Origin: Methylobacterium organophilum
GTDB lineage: Bacteria > Pseudomonadota > Alphaproteobacteria > Rhizobiales > Beijerinckiaceae
Reading direction: 5' to 3'
NCBI RefSeq assembly: GCF_022179465.1
Contig: NZ_BPQV01000002.1
Span: 434,001 to 498,000, forward strand
Length of the DNA: 64,000 nt
Every line of letters begins with the position of its first letter. The stretch's first letter is position 1. Of this stretch, positions 16,069 through 24,325 are shown piece by piece. The position numbers and the translations under genes are program-made. Below the pieces are notes generated by a model. That model was given only the letters and a program-made list of their open reading frames with translations. It searched no databases and had not been told where the DNA came from.

Positions 16069-16902
16069 GTGGCCAAGAAGAAGCGCGGCGGAGCCCATGG
16101 CGGTCACGGCTGGTTCGTGACCTTCGCCGACCTCATGGCGCTGCTGATGAGCTTCTTCGTCATGGTCGCGGCCTACTCGACCCAGGACCAGAAGAAGCTG
16201 CAGGTCGTCGCCGGCTCGATGCGCGACGCGTTCGGCACCAACAAGGAATCGAAGTTCGCCGGCATCATCGAGTCGCAGGGGCTGCCCGCCGCCGACCACG
16301 TGAAATACCTCCGCGACATCCCGCCCGAGCGTGCTTCCGACCGCACCACCCCGCCGACCACGGATAGCGGCCTCGACGACGGCATCCCCGATCGCGGCTA
16401 TCCGGATGCTTTCGGCCAGGCAGCCGCCTCCCTGCGCCAGGCGATGCAGGACATGCCGGAGATCGCGGAGCTCTCGAAGAACATCATCGTCGCCCCGAGC
16501 CAGCGCGGCCTCGACGTCTCGATCGTCGACCAGGACGGCCGCTCGATGTTCCCAGACGGCTCGACCCGGCCGAACGACCGCACGCGCCGCCTCCTGGAAA
16601 AGATCGCCCCGACGCTCGCCAAGCTGCCGAACCGGATCGCGGTCACGGGCTTCACCGCGAGCGACCGGCCCGGCATCCGCCCGCCCGCGCCGCCCTGGGA
16701 GCTCTCGGCGGGCCGCGCCGTGAGCGTGCGCGAGATCCTCGCCAATGCCGGCGTGCCGGGCGACCGCTTCGCCTCCGTGGCCGGCAAGGCGGATACCGAG
16801 CCGATGTTTCCCGACAACCCCTATCTCGCGGCCAATCGCCGGGTCACCGTCACGCTGCTCTCGGAAGCCGCGCCGACGCCGTCCGGCAAGCGGGTGCCGT
16901 AG
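16069..16902 (+). CDS. motB: MotB-type flagellar motor stator subunit
   Basis: A protein of 277 residues starting at GTG. A short basic N-terminus (MAKKKRGGAHGGHGW) precedes one transmembrane helix, FVTFADLMALLMSFFVMVAAYS. D21 is in the position of the proton-carrying aspartate of MotB. The C-terminal OmpA-like peptidoglycan-binding domain (about 145-265) contains ITGFTAS-type strand VTGFTASDRPG, SAGRAVSVREILANAGVP and NRRVTVTLL. It anchors the stator to the cell wall. It directly follows motA; no other flagellar genes are in the window. Confidence 0.88.
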   Translation: MAKKKRGGAHGGHGWFVTFADLMALLMSFFVMVAAYSTQDQKKLQVVAGSMRDAFGTNKESKFAGIIESQGLPAADHVKYLRDIPPERASDRTTPPTTDSGLDDGIPDRGYPDAFGQAAASLRQAMQDMPEIAELSKNIIVAPSQRGLDVSIVDQDGRSMFPDGSTRPNDRTRRLLEKIAPTLAKLPNRIAVTGFTASDRPGIRPPAPPWELSAGRAVSVREILANAGVPGDRFASVAGKADTEPMFPDNPYLAANRRVTVTLLSEAAPTPSGKRVP

Positions 16903-17054
16903 GGCGCCACGCGCCGGAATCCATGCCGCGATGGATGCCGGCCCGGCATGGCAGCGCGCGGGCCGGACGCGGTCGCGCCGCGCTCCGACGGATTCCGCCC
17001 GGGCCAAAACGGCACTAGATAGCCGCTCGTCCGATTGCCTCCGGGGAGCCCCGC

Positions 17055-18497
17055 ATGTCCGCCTCGCCGCGCCCGCCCGTCCGTCTTCTCGCCGCCCTTC
17101 TCCTCGCAGCGAGCCCGCTCGCCGCCCCATCCGCCCGGGCGCAGATGGCCAACACGTCGGAGAAGGCGATCCCCCTGTCGAAGGGCGAGATCCAGCTTTC
17201 CCTGGCGCCGGTGGTGAAACAGGCCGCCCCCTCCGTGGTGAACGTCTACGCCTCGCATGTGGAGAAGCGGAACGCCCGCCAGGACGCCATGGCGGAGTTC
17301 ATGCGCCGCTTCTTCGGAGAGGACGGACCAGGGGGCATGCCCCGGGAGCGCGCCCAGCGCTCCCTCGGCTCCGGCGTCATCGTCGACGCCTCGGGGCTGA
17401 TCATCACGAACAACCACGTGATCGATAACATGAACGAGGTGAAGGTCGCTCTCGCCGACAAGCGGGAATTCGAGGCGACTATCGTGCTGCGCGATCCCCG
17501 CACCGACCTCGCCGTGCTCAAGATCAAGAGCCCGGACGACATCCGGGCGATGCCGATCGGCGATTCCGACCATCTCGAGGTCGGCGACTTCGTGATGGCG
17601 ATCGGCAATCCCTTCGGCGTCGGCCAGACGGTGACCCAGGGCATCGTCTCGGCGCTGGCCCGGACGCAGGTCGGTTCCTCCGACTACCAGTTCTTCATCC
17701 AGACCGACGCGGCGATCAATCCGGGCAATTCCGGCGGCGCGCTCGTCGATTTGCGCGGGCATCTCGTCGGCATCAACACCGCGATCTACTCGCAATCCGG
17801 CGGCAGCCACGGCATCGGCTTCGCCATCCCCGCCAGCATGGTGCGCACGGTGGTCGAGACCGCCAAGAACGGCGCCAGCATGGTGCGCCGGCCCTGGCTC
17901 GGCGCCCGGGTCCAGACCGTGACGCCGGACATCGCCGAGAGCGTGGGCCTCGACCGCCCGAGCGGCGTGCTGGTGGCGAGCCTGCAGGCTAAGAGCCCGG
18001 CGGAGGAGGCCGGCCTGAAGCGCGGCGACGTGATCCTGACCATCGACGGCCAGCAGGTCGACGACCCGGAGGCCTTCGGCTACCGCTTCGCCCTCAAGGG
18101 CATCTCCGGCTCAACGCATTTCGGGATCCTGCGCGGCTCGAAGCGGCAGACGCTCGCCGTGAAGCTCGGCCCCGCCCCGGAGACGCGCCCGCGCGACCCG
18201 ATCAAGGTGAAGACCCGCTCGCCCTTCGTCGGCGCCACCCTCGTCAACACTTCCCCGGCGGTGGCCGAGGAGATCCAGGTCGATCTGCCCGCCGAGGGCG
18301 TCGCCGTGACCGCCGTCGATGACGGCTCGATCGCCAACCGGGCGGGGTTCCGCAAGGGCGACGTGATCGTCGCCATCAACGGCACGCCGATCACCTCGAC
18401 CAAGGACGTCGAGAAGATCTCCCGCAACAGCCTCGGCATGTGGGAGGTCTCGATCAACCGCGGCGGCGAGGTGCTGACCTCGTTGTTCGGGGGCTGA
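17055..18497 (+). CDS. DegP/HtrA-type periplasmic serine protease
   Basis: Do-family protease of 480 residues. A cleavable signal peptide (LLAALLLAASPLAAPSARA) is followed by a trypsin-like domain with catalytic triad H121 (TNNHVID), D151 (DPRTDLAVLK) and S226 (GNSGGAL). Two PDZ domains follow (about 280-370 and 385-475), each with a GDVI repeat (GLKRGDVILTIDGQQV, GFRKGDVIVAINGTPI). It degrades or refolds damaged proteins in the periplasm. It stands alone between motB and rarA; no two-component genes adjoin it as they do at some degP loci. Confidence 0.9.
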   Translation: MSASPRPPVRLLAALLLAASPLAAPSARAQMANTSEKAIPLSKGEIQLSLAPVVKQAAPSVVNVYASHVEKRNARQDAMAEFMRRFFGEDGPGGMPRERAQRSLGSGVIVDASGLIITNNHVIDNMNEVKVALADKREFEATIVLRDPRTDLAVLKIKSPDDIRAMPIGDSDHLEVGDFVMAIGNPFGVGQTVTQGIVSALARTQVGSSDYQFFIQTDAAINPGNSGGALVDLRGHLVGINTAIYSQSGGSHGIGFAIPASMVRTVVETAKNGASMVRRPWLGARVQTVTPDIAESVGLDRPSGVLVASLQAKSPAEEAGLKRGDVILTIDGQQVDDPEAFGYRFALKGISGSTHFGILRGSKRQTLAVKLGPAPETRPRDPIKVKTRSPFVGATLVNTSPAVAEEIQVDLPAEGVAVTAVDDGSIANRAGFRKGDVIVAINGTPITSTKDVEKISRNSLGMWEVSINRGGEVLTSLFGG

Positions 18498-18653
18498 GAC
18501 CGCGTCCGCGGTATCGGCAAGCCAGCGCGGCGCCTGAGCGAAGGCGGAATCCGCATCGCGAAGCGATCGGCCGGATTTCGTATGACGTCAGCCCTGTGGG
18601 CGCGGCCACCGGGGGCCTTGCTTGATCGGCCACAGCGGAGTGTTGATGCGGCC

Positions 18654-19967
18654 ATGTCCGATCTCTTCGCCTCGGCCGGCCTCGACCGGGCCGCGCCCCG
18701 GCCGCTGGCCGACACCCTGCGCCCGCAATCCCTCGCCGAGGTGGTCGGCCAGGAGCACCTGACCGGCCCGGACGGGGCGCTGACCCGGCTGCTGGCCTCC
18801 GGCACCCTCGGCTCCCTGGTGTTCTGGGGGCCGCCGGGCACGGGCAAGACCACGGTGGCCCGGCTGCTCGCCCGCGAGACCGACCTGCATTTCGAGCAGG
18901 TCTCGGCGATCTTTTCCGGCGTGGCGGACCTGCGGAAGGTCTTCGACGCCGCGCGCAAGCGCCGTTCGACGGGGCAGGGGACCCTGCTCTTCGTCGACGA
19001 GATCCACCGCTTCAACCGGGCCCAGCTCGACGCCTTCCTGCCGGTGATGGAGGACGGCACGGTGACCCTCGTCGGCGCCACCACGGAGAACCCCTCCTTC
19101 GAGCTCAACGCGGCGTTGCTCTCCCGCGCCCGCGTGCTCCTGTTCCGGGCGCTCGACGAGGCGGCCATCGCCAAGCTGCTCGCCCGGGCCGAGGACCTGA
19201 CGAAGAAGCCCCTGCCGCTCACCGAGGAGGCCCGCTCCGTCCTCGTGCGCATGGCCGACGGCGACGGGCGCGCGGCCCTCACCCTGGCCGAGGAGATCTG
19301 GCGCTCCGGACGGCCCGGCGAGACCCTCGACGCGGAGATGCTCCAGACCCTCGTGCAGCGCCGGGCGCCTATCTACGACAAGTCGCAGGAGGGCCATTAC
19401 AACCTGATCTCGGCCCTGCATAAGACCGTGCGCGGCTCGGACCCCGACGCAGCGCTCTACTATCTCTGCCGCATGCTCGACGGAGGCGAGGATCGGCTCT
19501 TCATCGCCCGGCGGCTCGTGCGCATGGCGGTGGAGGATATCGGGCTCGCCGACCCGCAGGCCCTGGTGGTCGCTACCGCCGCCAAGGACGCCTTCGATTT
19601 CCTGGGCAGCCCGGAAGGTGAGCTCGCCCTCGCGCAGGTCACGGTCTATCTCGCCTGCGCGCCCAAATCGAACGCGGTCTACACCGCCTACAAGGCGGCC
19701 ACCCGCGTCGCCAAGGAGCACGGTTCCCTGCCGCCGCCCCGCACCATCCTCAACGCGCCGACCAAGCTGATGAAGCGCATCGGCTACGGCGAGGGCTACC
19801 GCTACGACCACGACGAGCCGGACGCCTTCTCGGGCCAAGATTACTGGCCGGAAAAGCTCGGCCGCCAGCAATTCTACGCGCCGACCGACCGGGGCATGGA
19901 GACCCGCTACGCCGAGCGCCTCGCATGGTGGGAGCGCCTGCGCCGGGAGCGGCGGGAGACCGAATAG
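18654..19967 (+). CDS. rarA: replication-associated recombination protein A (RarA/MgsA)
   Basis: AAA+ ATPase of 437 residues of the RarA/Mgs1/WRNIP1 family. N-terminal LADTLRPQSLAEVVGQEHLTGPDGAL, Walker A GPPGTGKTT, Walker B LLFVDEIHRFNRAQ, sensor GATTENPSFELNAALLSRARV, and the family-specific C-terminal tetramerisation domain (YDKSQEGHYNLISALHKTVRGSDPDAALYYLCRM). It acts at stalled replication forks. ATG 18654 is preferred over 18582 because homologues begin just before the LADTLRP block. Confidence 0.93.
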   Translation: MSDLFASAGLDRAAPRPLADTLRPQSLAEVVGQEHLTGPDGALTRLLASGTLGSLVFWGPPGTGKTTVARLLARETDLHFEQVSAIFSGVADLRKVFDAARKRRSTGQGTLLFVDEIHRFNRAQLDAFLPVMEDGTVTLVGATTENPSFELNAALLSRARVLLFRALDEAAIAKLLARAEDLTKKPLPLTEEARSVLVRMADGDGRAALTLAEEIWRSGRPGETLDAEMLQTLVQRRAPIYDKSQEGHYNLISALHKTVRGSDPDAALYYLCRMLDGGEDRLFIARRLVRMAVEDIGLADPQALVVATAAKDAFDFLGSPEGELALAQVTVYLACAPKSNAVYTAYKAATRVAKEHGSLPPPRTILNAPTKLMKRIGYGEGYRYDHDEPDAFSGQDYWPEKLGRQQFYAPTDRGMETRYAERLAWWERLRRERRETE

Positions 19968-19971
19968 GGGG

Positions 19972-20532
19972 CTATCCCGCCAGCAGCCGTTCCTCCAGCC
20001 GCGCCAGCAGCCGCGTGAACAGGGCTGGGTCGCGCAGGGCCCGGGCGGCGACGAGGCCGCCCTGAATCGCGGCGACCGCGTCCTCGGCCCGGGCCCGCGC
20101 CTCCGCCGCGTCGAGACCGTAGCGCCGGAGGGCCTCGGCGAGGGCATCCCGCCAAGCGGCGAAGTAGCTGTCGATCCGCTCGGCGAAGCGGTCGCGGACC
20201 TCCCCGAGCGCCAGCACCCCGACGAGGCAGACCCGCCGGCCCGAGCGGAAATACGTGTCCGTCGCCCCGAGCATGTTCCGCACGGCCCGCGCCGGATCCT
20301 CCGCCTCCCGCAGGGGCCGGAACATCTCCGCCTCGAACCACGCTTCGATCGAGGCGAGCACGGCCTCGGCCATCTCCTCCTTCCCCCCGGGGAAGAAGTG
20401 GTAGAGGCTGCCCTTGCCGAGGCCGGTGCGCGTCCCGATCAGGGTCAGGCTCGCCCCCTCGAAACCGTGCTCGCGAAACACCTCCGCGAGCACGGGCAAC
20501 AGCTCCTCCCGCCCGGACGCCACCCGCGCCAT
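19972..20532 (-). CDS. TetR-family transcriptional regulator
   Basis: A protein of 186 residues with the TetR helix-turn-helix at 10-55 (LPVLAEVFREHGFEGASLTLIGTRTGLGKGSLYHFFPGGKEEM) and an all-helical C-terminal ligand domain of the TetR_C type (TDTYFRSGRRVCLVGVLALGEVRDRF). It lies 10 bp behind the DUF1348 gene on the same strand. The only perfect long palindrome nearby (21038-21063) is just upstream of that operon, so it probably represses itself and DUF1348 in response to an unknown small molecule. Confidence 0.88.
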   Translation of the reverse strand: MARVASGREELLPVLAEVFREHGFEGASLTLIGTRTGLGKGSLYHFFPGGKEEMAEAVLASIEAWFEAEMFRPLREAEDPARAVRNMLGATDTYFRSGRRVCLVGVLALGEVRDRFAERIDSYFAAWRDALAEALRRYGLDAAEARARAEDAVAAIQGGLVAARALRDPALFTRLLARLEERLLAG

Positions 20533-20542
20533 CGGCGGCCCG

Positions 20543-21016
20543 TCAGAGCCCGAGTTCGGTCAGGCCCGGATGGTCGGCCGGGCGCGGACCGGAGCGGTCC
20601 CAGTGGAACAGACGCTCGCTCTCCCGGATCGGGATGTCGTTGATGCTGGCATGCCGCACCCGCATCAGACCGTTGGCGTCGAACTCCCAGTTCTCGTTGC
20701 CATAGGCGCGGAACCAGTTCCCGGACGCGTCGTGGAACTCGTAGGCGAAGCGCACGGCGATACGGTCGTCGGTGAAGGCCCACAGCTCCTTGATCAGCCG
20801 GTACTCGTCCTCCTGCCCCCATTTGCGGGTCAGGAACGCCACGATGGCCGGGCGGCCCTGGAAGATCTCCGAGCGGTTCCGCCAGCGGCTGTCGACCGTA
20901 TAGGCCAGGGACACCTTCTCCGGGTTGCGCCCGTTCCAGCCATCCTCCGCCGCGCGAATCTTCTGAATCGCCGTCTCTCGGCTGAAGGGCGGGAAGGGCG
21001 GACGGGACTCGGCCAT
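20543..21016 (-). CDS. DUF1348 (SnoaL/NTF2-like) protein
   Basis: A 157-residue protein starting at ATG 21016 with AGGAG 8 nt upstream. The sequence [71 protein letters not shown]...[24 protein letters not shown] is the DUF1348 pattern, an NTF2-like alpha+beta barrel with a Trp-rich pocket. No enzymatic activity is established for the family. The tight linkage with a TetR regulator suggests a response to a small, possibly toxic compound. Confidence 0.88.
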   Translation of the reverse strand: MAESRPPFPPFSRETAIQKIRAAEDGWNGRNPEKVSLAYTVDSRWRNRSEIFQGRPAIVAFLTRKWGQEDEYRLIKELWAFTDDRIAVRFAYEFHDASGNWFRAYGNENWEFDANGLMRVRHASINDIPIRESERLFHWDRSGPRPADHPGLTELGL

Positions 21017-21037
21017 GGCTGCGCTCCTGGCTCCTGG

Positions 21038-21063
21038 GTTTCTGTACCGATCGGTACAGAAAC
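21038..21063. promoter_or_regulatory. 26-bp perfect palindrome, probable TetR operator
   Basis: The half-site GTTTCTGTACCGA is followed immediately by its exact reverse complement, with no spacer. It lies 22 bp upstream of the DUF1348 ATG and in front of the DUF1348-tetR operon. Size, symmetry and place are typical of a TetR dimer operator. Confidence 0.8.
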
Positions 21064-21203
21064 GAGGGGTAGGCCGCGATGCCGGGCGTGTCAACGCGGC
21101 CGGCGCCGCAAACCCAGTTCCGCCGCAGCGCCGCGCTGACAGCTACCCCTCGCCCCCGTCACCCCCTAAACAGGCTCAACCCTCATCCCAAGGACGCCGC
21201 ACG

Positions 21204-22700
21204 ATGCAGGCCTACGACGCCCTCGCCGCCACCTTCACCCGCATCGGCGCCATCCAGGACGCGGCGGGCATCCTGGGCTGGGACATGCAGACCCTGATGC
21301 CGGACGGGGCGGCGGAGGGGCGGGCCGAGCAGCTGGCGCAGTTGAGCGTGGTCGCCCACGAGATCCTGGTGGCACCGCGCACCGGCGACCTCTTGGGGCA
21401 GGCGCAGGACGAGACGAAAGACCTCGGCGAATGGGAGCGAGCGAATCTGCGCGAGATGCGCCGGGCCTATCTCCACGCCTCCGCCGTCCCGGCCGACCTC
21501 GTGGCGGCCAGCTCCAAGGCAGCCTCGCGCTCAGAGATGGTCTGGCGCGAGGCGCGGCAGAATGCCGACTTCGCCCTGCTCGCCCCGCATCTGGCCGAGA
21601 CCCTGCGGCTGCAGCGTGAGGTCGGGCAGGCCAAGGGGGCCGCCCTCGGGCTCGATCCCTACGATGCGCTGCTCGACGGCTACGATCCCGGCATGCGTCG
21701 GGCTGCCATCGATCCGCTCTTCGCGGCCCTGCGGGCGGAGCTGCCGGGCCTGATCGCGACGGTGCAGGAAAAGCAGGCGGCGGAGGCCGCGCCGCTGCCG
21801 CTGCCCGGCCCCTTCCCGGTGGAGGCGCAGAAGGCGCTGGGCCTCACCCTGATGAAGGCGGTCGGCTTCGATTTCGCCCGCGGCCGGCTCGACGTCAGCC
21901 TGCACCCGTTCTGCGGCGGGGCCACGGACGACGTGCGCATCACCACCCGCTACGACGCGGCGAGCGCCACCGGCGCGCTGATGGGCGTGCTGCACGAGAC
22001 CGGCCACGCCCTCTACGAGCAGGGCCGCCCGGCCCGCTGGCACCACCAGCCGGTCGGCAGCGCGCGGGGCATGAGCCTGCACGAGAGCCAGTCGCTGCTG
22101 GTGGAGATGCAGGCCTGCCGCAGCCCGGAATTCTGCGCCTATCTCGCCCCGCAGCTCGCCGCCACCTTCGGCGGGGAGGGGGCAGCCTGGACGGCGGAGA
22201 ACCTGCACCGGCTCTACACGCGGGTGGCACCGGGCTTCATCCGGGTCGATGCAGACGAGGTCACCTACCCGGCCCATATCCTGCTGCGCTACGCCCTCGA
22301 ATCCGCGATGGTCGCCGGCGACCTCGCCGTGGCCGACCTGCCCGGCGCCTTCAATGAGGGGATGCGCGACCTGCTCGGGCTCAGCGTGCCGAACGACCGC
22401 CTCGGCTGCCTGCAGGACATCCACTGGCCCGGCGGCAGCTTCGGCTATTTCCCGACCTACACACTGGGCGCCATGGCCGCCGCGCAGCTCTTCCGCGCCG
22501 CCTGCGCCGCGGAGCCCGGCATCTTGCCGGGCCTCGCGCAGGGCGATTTTACCCAGCTGCGGACCTGGCTGCGCGACCACGTGCACGCGAAGGCGAGCTT
22601 GCTCGAGACCGACGAGATTCTGCTCGCCGCCACCGGCAAGCCGCTGGGCGCGGAGGATTTTGGCCGGCACCTGCGTCGGCGCTATCTCGGAGAGGCTTGA
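21204..22700 (+). CDS. M32-family thermostable carboxypeptidase
   Basis: Zinc metallocarboxypeptidase of 498 residues. The active-site motif is HETGH (264-268), with the downstream family motifs HESQSLLVEMQ (third ligand Glu) and ADEVTYPAHILLRY. The N-terminal helical domain starts AYDALAATFTRIGAIQDAAGILGWDMQTLMP. It removes C-terminal residues from cytoplasmic peptides. ATG 21204 is chosen by family length and the upstream AAGGA; the frame is open to 21015. It is divergent from the DUF1348-tetR operon. Confidence 0.93.
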   Translation: MQAYDALAATFTRIGAIQDAAGILGWDMQTLMPDGAAEGRAEQLAQLSVVAHEILVAPRTGDLLGQAQDETKDLGEWERANLREMRRAYLHASAVPADLVAASSKAASRSEMVWREARQNADFALLAPHLAETLRLQREVGQAKGAALGLDPYDALLDGYDPGMRRAAIDPLFAALRAELPGLIATVQEKQAAEAAPLPLPGPFPVEAQKALGLTLMKAVGFDFARGRLDVSLHPFCGGATDDVRITTRYDAASATGALMGVLHETGHALYEQGRPARWHHQPVGSARGMSLHESQSLLVEMQACRSPEFCAYLAPQLAATFGGEGAAWTAENLHRLYTRVAPGFIRVDADEVTYPAHILLRYALESAMVAGDLAVADLPGAFNEGMRDLLGLSVPNDRLGCLQDIHWPGGSFGYFPTYTLGAMAAAQLFRAACAAEPGILPGLAQGDFTQLRTWLRDHVHAKASLLETDEILLAATGKPLGAEDFGRHLRRRYLGEA

Positions 22701-22783
22701 TCCTTTCTCCGGAAGCCGGGATTGCGCGGCGCAGCAAGGCGCCTTAACGGAGCCGCCCCCCTTCCTGAGCAAGACCGGTTCCC

Positions 22784-24031
22784 ATGGCGGCCTGCGGCCT
22801 CGATTTCGGCACGTCCAACACCACCCTCGGCCTCGTGAAGGCCGGGCTGCCCACTCTGCTGCCCCTGGAAGGACGCCACCGCACCATCCCGAGCGCGATC
22901 TTCTTCCCGCCGGGCCGGGAGCCGGCGATCGGTCGCGCGGCAATCGAAGCCTATGTCGAGGGCGTGCCCGGCCGGCTGATGCGGGCGCTGAAATCCGTGC
23001 TCGGTTCGCCGCTGATCGAGGAGACCACCCCGGTCGGGCGTGAGCGCATCCGCTTCCGCGACGTCATCGCCCGCTACCTCACCGCGGTGAAGGCGCGGGC
23101 GGAGGCGGAGGCCAACGTCTCCTTCGACACGGTGGTGCATGGCCGCCCGGTGCACTTCGTCGACGGCGATCCGGAAGGCGACCGCAAGGCGGAGGAGACC
23201 CTGCGGGAAATCGCGCAGAGCATCGGCTTCCGCCATGTCCGCTTCCAGTACGAGCCCATCGCCGCGGCGCTCGACTACGAGCAGCGGGTGACGGGGGAGG
23301 AGATTGCCCTCATCGCCGATATCGGCGGCGGCACCTCGGATTTCTCGATCGTGCGACTCTCCCCGGAGCGGCATCGCCGGGACGACCGCGTCGAAGACAT
23401 CCTGGCCAATGACGGCGTGCGCATCGGCGGCACGGATTTCGACCGCGGCCTCAGCCTCGGCGCGGTCATGCCGCTGCTCGGCCTCGGCAGCCCGATGAAG
23501 CGCGGCGACCTCGCCGTGCCCAATGCGTATTTCCACGACCTCGCGACGTGGTCGAGCATCAACCGGCTCTACAATCCCAAGACCCTGCGCGAGATCGACG
23601 AGGTGATTCGCGACGGCGCCCGGCCGGATCTCGTCACCCGGCTGCGCAGCGTGGTGGAGGCCGAGCGCGGCCACAGCCTCGCCATGCAGGTGGAAGGAGC
23701 CAAGATCGCCGCCTCGGAGACCGGGCACGGTAGCGTCGATCTCGGCTTCGTGGAGCGGGAGCTCGAAGTCGGGATCGACCGCGACCGCCTCGTCGGGCAC
23801 ACCGAGGACCTGTCGCGCCGCGTCGCCGCCCGGATCGGCCGCTGCCTGGAGCAGGCCGGCCTGCCGGCGGAACGGATCGACGCCCTGTTCCTCACCGGCG
23901 GCTCCACCGGCCTGCCGCATGTGCGCGCCGCCCTGACCGCGAGCCTGCCCCGCGCCAAGGTGGTGGAGGGCGACACCTTCGGCTCGGTCGGCCTCGGCCT
24001 CACCATCGAGGCGGGACGCCTGCCGGGATAA
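22784..24031 (+). CDS. YegD-like Hsp70-family protein
   Basis: A 415-residue actin/Hsp70-fold ATPase without a substrate-binding domain. Phosphate-1 loop CGLDFGTSNTTLGLV, phosphate-2 IADIGGGTSDFSIVRL, adenosine motif LFLTGGSTGLPHVRAAL. It resembles E. coli YegD rather than DnaK: about 410 residues, FGTSN in place of LGTTN, and no C-terminal domain. The cellular role is unclear. It follows the carboxypeptidase by 83 bp on the same strand and may be co-transcribed. Confidence 0.85.
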   Translation: MAACGLDFGTSNTTLGLVKAGLPTLLPLEGRHRTIPSAIFFPPGREPAIGRAAIEAYVEGVPGRLMRALKSVLGSPLIEETTPVGRERIRFRDVIARYLTAVKARAEAEANVSFDTVVHGRPVHFVDGDPEGDRKAEETLREIAQSIGFRHVRFQYEPIAAALDYEQRVTGEEIALIADIGGGTSDFSIVRLSPERHRRDDRVEDILANDGVRIGGTDFDRGLSLGAVMPLLGLGSPMKRGDLAVPNAYFHDLATWSSINRLYNPKTLREIDEVIRDGARPDLVTRLRSVVEAERGHSLAMQVEGAKIAASETGHGSVDLGFVERELEVGIDRDRLVGHTEDLSRRVAARIGRCLEQAGLPAERIDALFLTGGSTGLPHVRAALTASLPRAKVVEGDTFGSVGLGLTIEAGRLPG

Positions 24032-24101
24032 GCGTCAGGCATTGCCCGCATGTGCGCTCTGGGCGGCGGCTTGCAACCTCGGACTGGGCGAAGACGGAGC
24101 G

Positions 24102-24209
24102 TCAGAAGGCGACCGCCGCCTCGGCTTCCGAATCGAACCAGATCAGGGGGTGATCCTGGGCATCGGGGACATTTCCACGCTCGTGGCGGCCCCGTTCTTT
24201 CCGGGCCAC
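24102..24209 (-). CDS. possible 35-residue protein
   Basis: From GTG 24209 the minus strand reads MARKERGRHERGNVPDAQDH followed by PLIWFDSEAEAAVAF and a stop. The composition is protein-like, but there is no clear ribosome site and the start could be TTG 24218. It lies in the gap between the Hsp70-like gene and the pseudouridine synthase, opposite in direction to both. Speculative. Confidence 0.25.
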   Translation of the reverse strand: MARKERGRHERGNVPDAQDHPLIWFDSEAEAAVAF

Positions 24210-24325
24210 CCGCGGCAAGGATGTGGTTTTTCCCCCGTGTCCGACAGGCCGCGGAAGACTTTTCGCAGCCGTCGCCCGCGCGGAGGCCGCTTTGCGGCGC
24301 CGGGGCACGGTGTTAGCAGCGAGCC

